Assembly: GCA_019415645.1 (NCBI GenBank)
Contig: DXYV01000022.1
Location: forward strand, 1-42,205
Length of the DNA stretch: 42,205 bases
Source: Clostridiales bacterium
GTDB lineage: Bacteria; Bacillota; Clostridia; Oscillospirales; Oscillospiraceae
Direction: 5' to 3'
Shown in pieces: positions 30,400-38,652 of the stretch. Both the position numbers and the translations under genes were made by a program. Every line of letters starts with the position of its first letter. Position 1 is the first letter of the stretch. The notes under the pieces were generated by a model. That model was given only the letters and a program-made list of their open reading frames with translations, was not told the DNA's origin and ran no database searches.

Positions 30400-31788
30400 T
30401 CAGGCGTAAGCCTCCCGCAGGCGGGCGGCCGCGGTCAGAAGCGCGTCGTCGTCCATACCGGCGTAGCCCAGCACCAGGGTGGAGGGCTTGGGACAGGACC
30501 CGTGGCAGTATTCGGATAGGCCGTGGACCCGCACCCGCTGCGCCGCCGCGCGCTCCACCAGCTCCGCCTCGGAAAACCGGGGAAGGGTGAAGAGAAAGTG
30601 CAGCCCCGCGTCCGCCCCTGAGACCTGCGCCCCCGGAATGGCAAGGAGCGCTTCCGTGAGCCGGGCGCACCGACGCCGGTACAAATTGCCCACCCGACGC
30701 AGGTGCCCGGCGTATTGCCCGCCGGTGAGGAAACGCCGCAGGGCCTCCTGTTCAAATCGGGAGACCGTGGAAGCGGCGCGGGGGAAGAGCTGCCGGTAGC
30801 GCTCCAGCAGGGCGGGGGGGAGAATCAGATAGGCCACGCGGATGGAGGGGGCGATGGAGCGGCTGAAGGTGCCGAAGTAGACGACCTTGCCACGGCGGTC
30901 CAGTCCCTGGAGGGCGGGAATGGGCCGGGAGGCATACCGGAATTCGCTGTCATAGTCGTCCTCCAGCACAAAGCGGTCCTCCCGGGCATAGGCCCAGCGG
31001 AGCAGCTGGGTCCGGCGGGCCATGGGCATGGTCACCCCCAGGGGGAACTGATGCGAGGGCGTCACATGGGCTACCAGCGCGCCGGAACGTTCCAGCGCGT
31101 CGGGGGAGATGCCCTGCTCATCCACGGGCACGGGCAGGGGCCGGCGGCCGGAGTGGACCACCGTGTCGAAGGCGGCGGGATAGCCGGGGTCCTCCAGCGC
31201 CACGCCCGCGTCGGCGGGGAGCAGCTGCATCAGCAGTCCCAGCAGGTAGTCCATGCCGGCCCCCACGATGATCTGATCCGGCTGACAGAGCACCCCGCGG
31301 TACTGGTGGAGCAGATCCCGCAGGGCCTGACGCAGGGGAAGATCCCCCTGAGGATGGCCGCGCTGGAGCAGGTCGGGATTTTGATAGACCGCCTCTTTGG
31401 TGATCTTGGCCCAGGAGGAGAAGGGGAATACCGACGTATCCACCGCGCCGGTGGAGAACACATAGTCCCAGGCGGGCTCTGGCGGCGGAGACGGCACAGA
31501 CGGGGACGCGGCCTGTTCCGCCTGGACGGGGGTCAGGGTCAGCAAATCGCATACCCGGTAGCCGGACCGGGGCCGGGCCTGAATATACCCCTCGGCGGCC
31601 AGAATGCCGTAGGCGGTCTCTACGGTGGACATGCTGACGCCCAGATGGGCGCACAGCTGCCGCTTGGAGGGCAGGCGGGCGCCCGGGGCCAGGCGGCCGC
31701 TTTGAATCTCTTCCACCAGGGCGCGGTAGAGCTGGCGGTAGAGGGGAGAGCTGTGGTCAAAATTGAGCGTCAGGGCAAATTCGTTCAT
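30400..31788 (-). CDS. MocR/GabR-type regulator (GntR HTH plus aminotransferase fold)
   Basis: A 462-residue MocR-family regulator: an N-terminal GntR winged helix (SPLYRQLYRALVEEIQSG, LPSKRQLCAHLGVSMSTVET), a Pro-rich linker (residues of about 90-110), and a fold-type I aminotransferase domain. In MocR proteins the large domain binds pyridoxal phosphate and senses B6 or amino compounds. The motif where the PLP lysine is expected reads GTFSRSIAPSIR, with Arg in place of Lys, while the PLP-ring Asp (DDYDSEFRY) is kept. ATG 31788 has GGAGG five bases upstream; the longer TTG start is unlikely. It is divergent from an ECF vitamin-transport S component, suggesting control of B6 (or related) uptake. 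Confidence 0.9.
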   Translation of the reverse strand: MNEFALTLNFDHSSPLYRQLYRALVEEIQSGRLAPGARLPSKRQLCAHLGVSMSTVETAYGILAAEGYIQARPRSGYRVCDLLTLTPVQAEQAASPSVPSPPPEPAWDYVFSTGAVDTSVFPFSSWAKITKEAVYQNPDLLQRGHPQGDLPLRQALRDLLHQYRGVLCQPDQIIVGAGMDYLLGLLMQLLPADAGVALEDPGYPAAFDTVVHSGRRPLPVPVDEQGISPDALERSGALVAHVTPSHQFPLGVTMPMARRTQLLRWAYAREDRFVLEDDYDSEFRYASRPIPALQGLDRRGKVVYFGTFSRSIAPSIRVAYLILPPALLERYRQLFPRAASTVSRFEQEALRRFLTGGQYAGHLRRVGNLYRRRCARLTEALLAIPGAQVSGADAGLHFLFTLPRFSEAELVERAAAQRVRVHGLSEYCHGSCPKPSTLVLGYAGMDDDALLTAAARLREAYA

Positions 31789-31825
31789 GGGAGCCTCCAA
31801 ACTGACCTTGTAAAAAAGTCGGAAA

Positions 31826-31860
31826 CTGGCACTATCAATCGGTCCAGATAACCGTATAAT
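31826..31860. promoter_or_regulatory. Operator-like palindrome and -10 box in MocR promoter region
   Basis: Inverted CTGG half-sites (31826-31829 and CCAG 31844-31847) frame a 22-bp imperfect palindrome immediately next to TATAAT (31855-31860). Read on the minus strand this gives a TATTAT-type -10 region about 60 bp before the MocR start. The layout suits autoregulation by the MocR dimer and possible control of the divergent transporter gene. Confidence 0.5.
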
Positions 31861-31868
31861 AAGGTCTG

Positions 31869-32108
31869 CTGAATAAACCGCAGCGCGGTTTATTCACGCG
31901 GCGGCTGCCGCGTAATTTCATCAAAACGACTTTTTGAGCCGTTTCGATGAAATTTAGTCCTTGTTTCAATGCGTATATCTCCTGATGTGGCACACCACAT
32001 CAGGAGATGGTGCAAGGTTTTTGAGCGATTTCGCTTAAAAACCTTGCACCCGAACAAAGCTGTTTGGCCTTGAAAGCCTTGGTTTTCAAGGCTTGCGGCT
32101 TTGTTCAG
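31869..32108. repeat. 240-bp array of six hairpins with terminal inverted repeats
   Basis: Six inverted repeats follow one another: 31870-31896 (TGAATAAACCGC arms), 31897-31912 (CGCGGC/GCCGCG), 31914-31954 (15-base arms, one mismatch), 31977-32008 (14-bp perfect arms, CACA loop), 32009-32050 (20-base arms, TT loop), and 32052-32106 (GAACAAAGC/GCTTTGTTC with inner GCCTTGAA/TTCAAGGC). The outermost bases form terminal inverted repeats, CTGAATAAACC against CTGAACAAAGCC. No target duplication is obvious. It lacks any coding sequence and looks like a small non-autonomous element or a folded regulatory region. Confidence 0.75.
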
Positions 32109-32121
32109 TACGCATTATAAT
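32093..32121 (+). promoter_or_regulatory. Promoter for ECF S component, overlapping hairpin array
   Basis: TTGCGG (32093-32098), 17-bp spacer, TATAAT (32116-32121). The -35 box lies inside the 3' arm of the last hairpin of the array, so folding or protein binding there could control transcription of the transporter gene 40 bp downstream. Confidence 0.75.
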
Positions 32122-32160
32122 AGAGCAAAGCCAAAGCTTCGTCAAGAGGAGACGATTTTG

Positions 32161-32739
32161 ATGGAAATGACGCATGACAAGACGCGCAGGCTGGTTCTGG
32201 GAGCGCTGATGGCGGCCCTGGTCTTTGTGGGTTCGTGGGCGCGGATCACCCTGCCCATCGCCATTGCGGGAAACACAGCCTTTCATCTGGGCAATATTAT
32301 GTGCGCCCTGTCGGGAATCCTGCTGGGACCGGTGGGCGGCGGTCTGGCCTCCGCCGTGGGTTCGGCCCTGTTTGATATGACCAACCCCCTCTATCTCTCG
32401 GAGTGCTGGATCACGTTCCTGACCAAGGGACTGTATGGCGTGGTGGCCGGTCTGATCGCCTGGTCAGGGGGACGTCGGGGGGAGAGCCTGCCCCGCAACG
32501 CGGCCGCGACCGTCGCCGCCGCAGTGGCCTATGCCGTGGTCTATCTGGCCAAGAGCTTCTTCTACAACGGTCTGCTGGTGGACGGCCTGACCGCACAGGC
32601 CGCGGCCCTGACCGTGGTCGCCAAGCTCCCTGCTACCATCTTCAATGCAGTGGTCGCCATTGTCTGTGCGCCGCTGCTGGCCAAGGCCATCGAACGGGCG
32701 CTGAAACGCGCCGGGCTGGGGGGCAATCCGGCAGCCTGA
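32161..32739 (+). CDS. ECF transporter substrate-binding (S) component
   Basis: A 192-residue integral membrane protein of the ECF (energy-coupling factor) S-component type. It has about six hydrophobic segments and the motif TAFHLGNIMCALSGILLGPV with a following GGGLASAVGSALFD, typical of small vitamin-binding S subunits. It would capture a vitamin outside the cell and dock to a shared EcfA-EcfA-EcfT motor encoded elsewhere. The divergent MocR gene points to pyridoxal or a related B6 form as substrate, but the fold alone does not fix it. ATG 32161 follows AGAGGAGACGATTTTG. Confidence 0.8.
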   Translation: MEMTHDKTRRLVLGALMAALVFVGSWARITLPIAIAGNTAFHLGNIMCALSGILLGPVGGGLASAVGSALFDMTNPLYLSECWITFLTKGLYGVVAGLIAWSGGRRGESLPRNAAATVAAAVAYAVVYLAKSFFYNGLLVDGLTAQAAALTVVAKLPATIFNAVVAIVCAPLLAKAIERALKRAGLGGNPAA

Positions 32740-32748
32740 AACCAGAAG

Positions 32749-32796
32749 AATACCGAGGGGCGGCCGGATACCCGGCCGCCCCTCGGTATTGTTTGA
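32749..32796. terminator. Terminator between convergent ECF and sialidase genes
   Basis: AATACCGAGGGGCGGCCGG (32749-32767) pairs with CCGGCCGCCCCTCGGTATT (32772-32790), a 19-bp stem with ATAC loop, followed by GTTT. It can serve both convergent transcripts. Confidence 0.85.
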
Positions 32797-32818
32797 AACA
32801 GGAGCAACTTGTAAAAAA

Positions 32819-35800
32819 TCAGCCTTCTGTGCTCTGGGCAAAGCGCATGAGGATGGTGGCCGCCTCAGCGCGGGTGGCGGAGCCGCCCGGCGTGAGGGTC
32901 GAGTCGGACGTGCCGGTGATCAGGCCCTCGGCGTTGGCCCACTGCATGGCGGTCAGGGCATAGCCGCTGATCTGTGCCTGGTCGGCGTAGCCGGACAGGT
33001 CGGCGGAGGCCGTCACGTCATAGCCCTTGTAGCTGGCATAGCGGTACAAAATGGCCGCCATCTGCTCGCGGGTAATGGTGTCACCGGGGCCGAAAGCGCC
33101 GGTGTCATAGCCGGTGACGATGCCGTTGTCAGCCGCCCAGATCACCGCGTCCGTGTACCACTGACCGTCGGCCACATCGGAGAAGGCGGACGTGCCGGTA
33201 ACGGCGGGCTCGCCCTCCAGACGGTACAGAATGGTGACGATCATGGCCCGGTCGGTGGTCATGAGGGGGCTGAAGGTGCTCGCCGAGGTGCCGTTCATCA
33301 GACCGTGCTCCACCGCGTAGGCCACGGCGTCGGCATACCAGGCGTCGGCAGCCACATCCGTAAAGGGCAGCTCAGCCAGCGGGGTGTCCTCGTCGCCAAT
33401 CTCCTCTTCGTCCTCATCCGGAGTGGTGGTGACCGGCGGGGTGGGGATGATTACTCCGCTGCTATCCCGGGTGAAGTAGCCGGTGACAGTCACGTCGTGG
33501 CCGGGCATGATCTCGGGAACGCCGGTCCAGCCGTGGAAGGTGTAGCCGCTCTGGACGGGCGCAGCCAGGGCCGTGACGGTCTCGCCGGCGCGGACGGTCT
33601 GGGTCGCGTAAGCGTCATCAGCGAAGTAGTCGCCGGTGATTTGATAGGTGATGGTGTACTCATCGCCGGCCAGGGTCCAATCCTCGCCCAGCAGGTCAGT
33701 GACGGTGAGGGCCACATAGCCGATGGTGCCAGTGGTGTTGTCGTACTCGTAGAGCAGGCCGAAGGTATCCAGACTGGCCAGCTGGGTCAGGCAGGAGTAG
33801 GCGTAGCCGCCGGAGCCGGAGAAGCGAACCTCATCGTCGTTGAGCCAGGTCACCTCGTTGGTCTCCGCGTCGATGGAGCCGATGCGCACCACGCCCTCGC
33901 TGCGCTGTGTCACGGGGTAGGAGGCCAGGATCAGATTCTTGTAGACGGAGCCATCGGGACTGGTGAGAGTGCCGTCCAGGTTGATAAAGGAGACCATGCA
34001 GCCGTTGCCGGGGTTCTTGGTGTACAGATCCAGGTCCTGCTGATAGGCACCCCAGGTCTTACCGCCGTCGGTGGAATCGGCGTAGCTGATGTAGTTGATG
34101 GTGTTGCGGGAGTACATGCGCAGGTTTCCGTCGGGCAGGACCACGATCTGGGACTCACTGGATTTGCCGGTGCCGTTGAGCTGATTGGCCCGACTACCGC
34201 GCGTCCAGGTCTGGCCGCCGTCGTCGGAGTAAATGACGCTGGCCAGCTCGGTGCCGGTCTGGTTGTCATACAGCGGGAAGAGGATGCGCTCTACGCCGTC
34301 CACCATAGCCACAGTGCCGCGGCCGGGGCAGACGCCGGTGAAGGCCTCGTTGGAGCTGAGCTTGATGTCCAGGAACTGGGGCTCGCTCCACTCCAGGCCG
34401 TCCTCGGTAACGGTGGCGGAGCGGTGCATGATGTAGAACACCGGATAGGCCTTCCACTGGGACTGGCGGTAGAACAGATTGCTCTGGACGGCCACGGAGC
34501 CATTGAGCTGGACGCAGTAGACTGCTTCCACCGCGCCGCCGTTTTCATAGTAGAGGTCCAGATAGGCGTCCACGAAGTAACCGGTCTCGCTGTCGTCGGT
34601 ATAGGAACAGATGGGGTAGAGTGTCACGTCCTCGCCGTCCACAGAAATGGTCTGGCCGGCGGAGGGGTTGTTGATGTCCACATAGTAGCCGTAGGCGTTG
34701 GGATCAGTGGGGGCATCGCCGTCGGCGGCGGCCAGGGCCACGATCATCCGGCCCTGCGCGTCAAAGCCGGAGCTTTCATAACCCATATTGGAGTTGAACA
34801 GACCGGTATAAGAAGGACAGGCGTCCACCACCATATGGACGGTGCCGTCAGAGGCTTGGATGACGGAGGGGTCAATGAAACAGGCGCTGTACGAACCAGT
34901 CAAAGTATTGCTCATGTCGTCAAAGTAGTTGACGACCTCCCACTCCCAGGTCTCGCCGCCGTCCTTGGAGATGGACACGATGGTGTCCAAGTTGTTGGCA
35001 GCGTCGCCGCTGGTGCGCCAGCGGATGTCGGCGGTGGCGACGATCCAGCCGTTGTCCAGGGTGATGAGAGAGGGGATGCGGAAGTAGTTGCTCCCGGTGT
35101 CGGCCTTCACAAAGGGCTGACCCTGGCTGGTGCCGGAGGGAACCGTACCGTCTGAGCGCTCGGGTTCCACCTCGGTCATCTTGAAGAAGCGGAGGGAGGC
35201 GGCGGTTTCCTCAGCAATGTAATACTGCCCGGTCGCGCCATGGCAGAGGGCCAGAGTGCTGTTGGTGATGGTGTAGCGGCCGTCCTCTGCCGTTACGCTC
35301 ACGACGGCCGGATCGGTGGAAACCTGGGCCCGGCTGTTGGCGGCATTCAAGTTCAGATAGTAGCCGGTGTCTACGTTTTGGAGGGTATAGCCGCCGTCGG
35401 CGATCTTTACCGTCCAGAGCACATTTTTATCGGTCCAGTTGGAGCCGGTATCAATAGAGAGCGTGCCATCTACTCCGACAGAACCGCCAATCTGGTCGGT
35501 CTGGGAGCCGGCCCCATTGTGGTAGAGAAGGCTGCCGTTGCTGGTGCCATCGTAGAGAATGGCATAAACGCCGTTGTCCTCCAGTTCGCCGGTGACCTCC
35601 TGATATACAGTTGCCGTAGGCAGCTCAGCGGGAGGTGCGACTACGTATTCCAGAGCGGCGATAGCGGAGGTCAGTTTGTCTGTCATCTGGTCGATTGTGC
35701 TTTGCGTAGCATTATCGGTTTCTAAAAGGCTTTTGGCCTCTTCCAGTATGGTTTGAAGAGAAGCCCAAGAAGCATCCGTGTATAAAGTAGGATTCAAAGC

Positions 35801-37048
35801 TTCGGCATTTGTAATAGCGGCGGTTAGCCCTGCGGTATCGGCTTTGACAGTAAGGGAGTCATTTGTATAAAGATAAATCGGATAGTGGCAAGAAGACTGG
35901 CTGTTCGGTCCCCAGAAGTCAGTATTGTAGCTATCAAAATAACCGTCGCCGTCCCCTTTCAAATTGAAGCTCAGCCAGCGGCTGGTAGATGCTGCTTTGA
36001 GGAAATAGCTGTTTTCCTCCGAATCGCGCACGCTGACTTGCATATAGGATGCGCTAGTGGTAAACATGGAACTGTTCAAATTCAGATAATAGCCGTTGGA
36101 ACGGAACGCATAGGTTCCGGCGGATGTTCCTTCTTCTACAAAAAAGTGAAGACTAGACACAGAAATTGTCTCGCCGGTATTCAAATAAGCGGCGGTAATG
36201 GATTCTTCTTGAATGTCAAGCTGAGCAGTTGAGGATCCGGAGAGGTTCAAGGAACCAGGAGACGCACCTGCACCGGTCGCATTGGCGTACAGCGCATACA
36301 GATTACCGTCGCTGTCCTCGGTAACGATGAGATAGTATTTGGAGGGGTCCAGGGTCTCCGACGTGTACTGGGTGTAGCCGGGAATCTCCGGCGCGCCGGT
36401 CGCGGGCTCCTCGGGCTCCGGGTCTACTGGGTCGGTTACTTCGGTCTGCTGGAAAATGCGGAACTCGGTGGCTTCACCCTCGGTCGCCTCAGCACTATAA
36501 AACCATTTATTCCCACTTCCCACATCGAGATGCATCAATGCATAGGTGCCCTGAACCGTATAGCCATTTTCGCCGCGGGTAATCGTCAAAGCGTTGGCTT
36601 CTGTTTTTTCTTGGGAGACTTTGGCTTTGTCTGCCGCACTCCCTGCGGAGGACTGGCTCAGATCCAGATAGTAGCCCGTCGCAACATTTTTCAGTGAGAA
36701 AGTCTCGCCCTCATTGGATTCAAATTTCCAGAGCGCATTGTCATCGGTCCAGCCGGCATTTGTGTCGATAGAGAGACGTCCGTCGTCATTGACCGTACCG
36801 CTGATTTGGTCGGTGTTAGTCCCGGTGCCCTTGTGATATAGGAGACTGTGGCTGTTGGAGCCATCATAGAAAATCGCATATACGCCATTTTCCTCCAGAG
36901 CTCCTGTCACCTCCACATACTCATACTCCGGCGTATCCGCCAGGGGCTGGGGCGCGGCCTCTTCGGCCAGGGCTGCGGCGGGCAGCAGCGAGCCCGCCAG
37001 AACGGCGGACAGGAACAGGGAGAGACTTCGTTTCCAACTTTTTTTCAC
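32819..37048 (-). CDS. SLH-anchored GH33 exo-sialidase, 1409 aa
   Basis: A secreted cell-surface sialidase that releases terminal sialic acid from host glycans. Domains in order: signal peptide (1-28); carbohydrate-binding-like domain A (about 45-200, NGVYAIFYDGSNSHSLLYH); a second beta domain (about 230-400); a FIVAR-like helical segment (about 405-470); a second copy of domain A (about 480-640, NGVYAILYDGTSNGSLLYH); and GH33 catalytic beta-propeller (about 650-1130). The propeller has the arginine motif YFRIPSL and three Asp boxes (SKDGGETW, SDDGGQTW, STDGGKTW). A short repeat (YTFHGWTG) follows, then an acidic linker and three SLH domains (about 1228-1409) that bind the wall polymer. It starts with GTG 37048 after AAAGGATGAAGGCCC. 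The glycan specificity is unknown. Confidence 0.9.
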   Translation of the reverse strand: MKKSWKRSLSLFLSAVLAGSLLPAAALAEEAAPQPLADTPEYEYVEVTGALEENGVYAIFYDGSNSHSLLYHKGTGTNTDQISGTVNDDGRLSIDTNAGWTDDNALWKFESNEGETFSLKNVATGYYLDLSQSSAGSAADKAKVSQEKTEANALTITRGENGYTVQGTYALMHLDVGSGNKWFYSAEATEGEATEFRIFQQTEVTDPVDPEPEEPATGAPEIPGYTQYTSETLDPSKYYLIVTEDSDGNLYALYANATGAGASPGSLNLSGSSTAQLDIQEESITAAYLNTGETISVSSLHFFVEEGTSAGTYAFRSNGYYLNLNSSMFTTSASYMQVSVRDSEENSYFLKAASTSRWLSFNLKGDGDGYFDSYNTDFWGPNSQSSCHYPIYLYTNDSLTVKADTAGLTAAITNAEALNPTLYTDASWASLQTILEEAKSLLETDNATQSTIDQMTDKLTSAIAALEYVVAPPAELPTATVYQEVTGELEDNGVYAILYDGTSNGSLLYHNGAGSQTDQIGGSVGVDGTLSIDTGSNWTDKNVLWTVKIADGGYTLQNVDTGYYLNLNAANSRAQVSTDPAVVSVTAEDGRYTITNSTLALCHGATGQYYIAEETAASLRFFKMTEVEPERSDGTVPSGTSQGQPFVKADTGSNYFRIPSLITLDNGWIVATADIRWRTSGDAANNLDTIVSISKDGGETWEWEVVNYFDDMSNTLTGSYSACFIDPSVIQASDGTVHMVVDACPSYTGLFNSNMGYESSGFDAQGRMIVALAAADGDAPTDPNAYGYYVDINNPSAGQTISVDGEDVTLYPICSYTDDSETGYFVDAYLDLYYENGGAVEAVYCVQLNGSVAVQSNLFYRQSQWKAYPVFYIMHRSATVTEDGLEWSEPQFLDIKLSSNEAFTGVCPGRGTVAMVDGVERILFPLYDNQTGTELASVIYSDDGGQTWTRGSRANQLNGTGKSSESQIVVLPDGNLRMYSRNTINYISYADSTDGGKTWGAYQQDLDLYTKNPGNGCMVSFINLDGTLTSPDGSVYKNLILASYPVTQRSEGVVRIGSIDAETNEVTWLNDDEVRFSGSGGYAYSCLTQLASLDTFGLLYEYDNTTGTIGYVALTVTDLLGEDWTLAGDEYTITYQITGDYFADDAYATQTVRAGETVTALAAPVQSGYTFHGWTGVPEIMPGHDVTVTGYFTRDSSGVIIPTPPVTTTPDEDEEEIGDEDTPLAELPFTDVAADAWYADAVAYAVEHGLMNGTSASTFSPLMTTDRAMIVTILYRLEGEPAVTGTSAFSDVADGQWYTDAVIWAADNGIVTGYDTGAFGPGDTITREQMAAILYRYASYKGYDVTASADLSGYADQAQISGYALTAMQWANAEGLITGTSDSTLTPGGSATRAEAATILMRFAQSTEG

Positions 37049-37076
37049 GGGCCTTCATCCTTTCTTTTGCGCGCGT

Positions 37077-37118
37077 CGTGCTCCATGTACATGGAGCACG
37101 AAAGGCATATGCCTTTCG
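37077..37118. repeat. Two abutting perfect palindromes in sialidase 5' region
   Basis: A perfect 24-bp palindrome (37077-37100, half CGTGCTCCATGT) is followed, with two bases shared, by a perfect 20-bp palindrome (37099-37118, half CGAAAGGCAT). They lie between the likely promoter at 37138-37166 and the ribosome binding site, so they would be in the mRNA leader and could form two tandem hairpins or be operator sites. Confidence 0.8.
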
Positions 37119-37137
37119 TTTATCACCTGCTGCCAAC

Positions 37138-37166
37138 ATTATACAGGAAAGAAAAATAATTTTCAC
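37138..37166 (-). promoter_or_regulatory. Likely promoter for sialidase gene
   Basis: Minus strand TATAAT (37143-37138) preceded, 17 bp upstream, by GTGAAA (37166-37161), a weak -35 box. The perfect -10 box makes the site likely. The leader to GTG 37048 is about 80 bases and includes both palindromes. Confidence 0.6.
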
Positions 37167-37270
37167 TGCAAGTTTTTTCTGAAAATCTCCTTCATATTTT
37201 AGACGTAATGTATAAAATATTTCGAAGAGTAACAACAAAAAAGTATAAAATGACGAAAACGGAGTCTGTG

Positions 37271-37897
37271 TTACCGTTGGCTACCGCACTCGGGCTCGGT
37301 CGTCAGAGTCATAATGGAGACCTCATAGGCAGTGTGCGGGACCCGGACGCCGTTTTCCTCCTTGTGATAGACGCGGCTTTGCAGGCGGCCCTCCAGGTGC
37401 AGCCGCGCGCCCACGGACAGCTCGCCGCAGGCCAGGGCCAGAGAGCCCCAGGCGATGCAGGGCAGGTAATCGGCACGGCCGTAGCGGCGGTTGACCGCCA
37501 GCAGCATGTCGCAGATGTCCCGGCCCAGGGGGGTGCGCCGGCAGCGGGGCTCCTTGCACAGGGCGCCGGCCAGCACCAGCTCGTTGACGGGGTCCCCCTC
37601 GGCGTGGACCAGCGTGCGGGCGAACACGGAGATCACCAGCCGGCTGCCCGTTCCGCTGCGGTTATTGAAGGAGCGCACCTCGCCGGTCAGCTCCACCTTG
37701 TCGCCCGCCGCCAGATCCAGCGCGGCCAGCGTGGCGCGGTCGGCCAGCACGTTGAGCCGGTCGGCCGCGCCGGACAGCCGGGGCACCGACAGGGGAAAGG
37801 TCTCGTACTCCGTGCCGTGGCTCTCGTGGGAGAAGCGGGGCTCTTCGGCGACGAAGCCCCGCAGAAAAATTTGGTTCTGATTTCGTTCCGTCTGCAT
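37271..37897 (-). CDS. Single-stranded DNA-binding-like protein, two OB folds
   Basis: A 208-residue protein with two SSB-type OB folds in tandem (FLRGFVAEEPRFSHESHGTEYETF... and LVLAGALCKEPRCRRTPLGR..DYLPCIAWG). The first OB fold is less typical of SSB. This is not the classical SSB of 140-180 residues with an acidic DDDIPF tail; no such tail is present, so it is more likely a specialised paralogue than the main replication SSB. ATG 37897 is preceded by GAAAGGAATGGTCAACC. It stands alone on the minus strand, divergent from the conserved hypothetical gene. Confidence 0.75.
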   Translation of the reverse strand: MQTERNQNQIFLRGFVAEEPRFSHESHGTEYETFPLSVPRLSGAADRLNVLADRATLAALDLAAGDKVELTGEVRSFNNRSGTGSRLVISVFARTLVHAEGDPVNELVLAGALCKEPRCRRTPLGRDICDMLLAVNRRYGRADYLPCIAWGSLALACGELSVGARLHLEGRLQSRVYHKEENGVRVPHTAYEVSIMTLTTEPECGSQR

Positions 37898-38016
37898 GGT
37901 TGACCATTCCTTTCGACCTGGTAAGTGCGGCCGGAAGCCGGCGAGCGGGCCGCCGGCCCGCCGCACGCGGGTTCCTTGCCCCTATATCTATGCGGACAGT
38001 TCCAGCAGTATGTCCA

Positions 38017-38044
38017 TTGACAGCGGGAAACTTCGGGGTATAAT
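38017..38044 (+). promoter_or_regulatory. Strong promoter for conserved hypothetical gene
   Basis: TTGACA (38017-38022), 16-bp spacer, TATAAT (38039-38044). Both hexamers are consensus. The leader to ATG 38148 is about 97 bases and may form a small stem (ACCGG/CCGGT near 38099-38117). Confidence 0.9.
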
Positions 38045-38147
38045 AGGAGGCATGGAGGGCGGTTCACCCCGGGCCGGTCCAGCGCTTACAATGGACTGTA
38101 CCGGGAGGGCCTTCCGGTATGGAATCCTCTAAAGGAGTGAGTACCTT

Positions 38148-38561
38148 ATGAACATCGAACTGAGCAAGAAGCAGCTGCGCCGTCTGCTGGATATGGTCTA
38201 TATCGGCAACTGGGTGCTCAATTCCACCCGCGGCGAGGACCGAATCAAGGACTATGACGAGGTGGAGAGTCTTCTCTTTGCAAAAGCGCGGGAGGAAGGC
38301 ATGCGCATTCTCGCCGAGGATTATCTGGGCGAGGTCATTCCCTCCCGGGCGTTCGCCGAGGGCGGCATCCACGAGGCCATTATGGACTATGAGAACAACG
38401 TCTTTTTTGAGATCCTGGCCGAGGACCTGGCCCGCCGGGACATGGACGATGTGCCCATCGACGAGAGCAACTACGACGAGCTGACCCGGCGGATCGACGC
38501 CTACATCGACGAGTTTGAGCGCAACGGCACCGACAACATCGTGGTGGAGAGTGAGCCGTGA
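38148..38561 (+). CDS. Conserved hypothetical protein, acidic, helical
   Basis: A 137-residue acidic cytoplasmic protein I cannot assign. The first half is helical with Lys/Arg (KKQLRRLLDMVYIGNWVLN, GEDRIKDYDEVESLLFAKAR). The second half is strongly acidic with repeated Asp/Glu (DYENNVFFEILAEDLARRDM, NYDELTRRIDAYIDEFERNG). No signal peptide, membrane segment or catalytic motif is seen. ATG 38148 is preceded by AAAGGAGTGAGTACCTT and by a consensus promoter, so it is probably well expressed. It lies between the SSB-like gene and the nusA operon, separate from both. Confidence 0.75.
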   Translation: MNIELSKKQLRRLLDMVYIGNWVLNSTRGEDRIKDYDEVESLLFAKAREEGMRILAEDYLGEVIPSRAFAEGGIHEAIMDYENNVFFEILAEDLARRDMDDVPIDESNYDELTRRIDAYIDEFERNGTDNIVVESEP

Positions 38562-38600
38562 GGCTCCAGGAAAAAATACCGTATCCCAGAAGGAAAAGGC

Positions 38601-38629
38601 TTGCATTTCCGGAATTGATATGATATAGT
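38601..38629 (+). promoter_or_regulatory. Promoter for the rimP-nusA-infB operon
   Basis: TTGCAT (38601-38606), 17-bp spacer, TATAGT (38624-38629). Transcription would start near 38636, upstream of a terminator-like leader hairpin. Confidence 0.75.
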
Positions 38630-38652
38630 GGTACCGTAAGAGTAGGTAAAAC

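Noticed and set aside
31869..32108. CRISPR array
   Set aside because: The hairpins differ in sequence and length and there are no regular direct repeats with spacers, nor cas genes.
32789..35155. A 788-codon plus-strand open frame opposite the sialidase
   Set aside because: It is the antisense mirror of a real, domain-rich gene in high-GC sequence. It has no ribosome binding site, and its protein is a Gly/Val/His/Asp-rich shadow with no family features.
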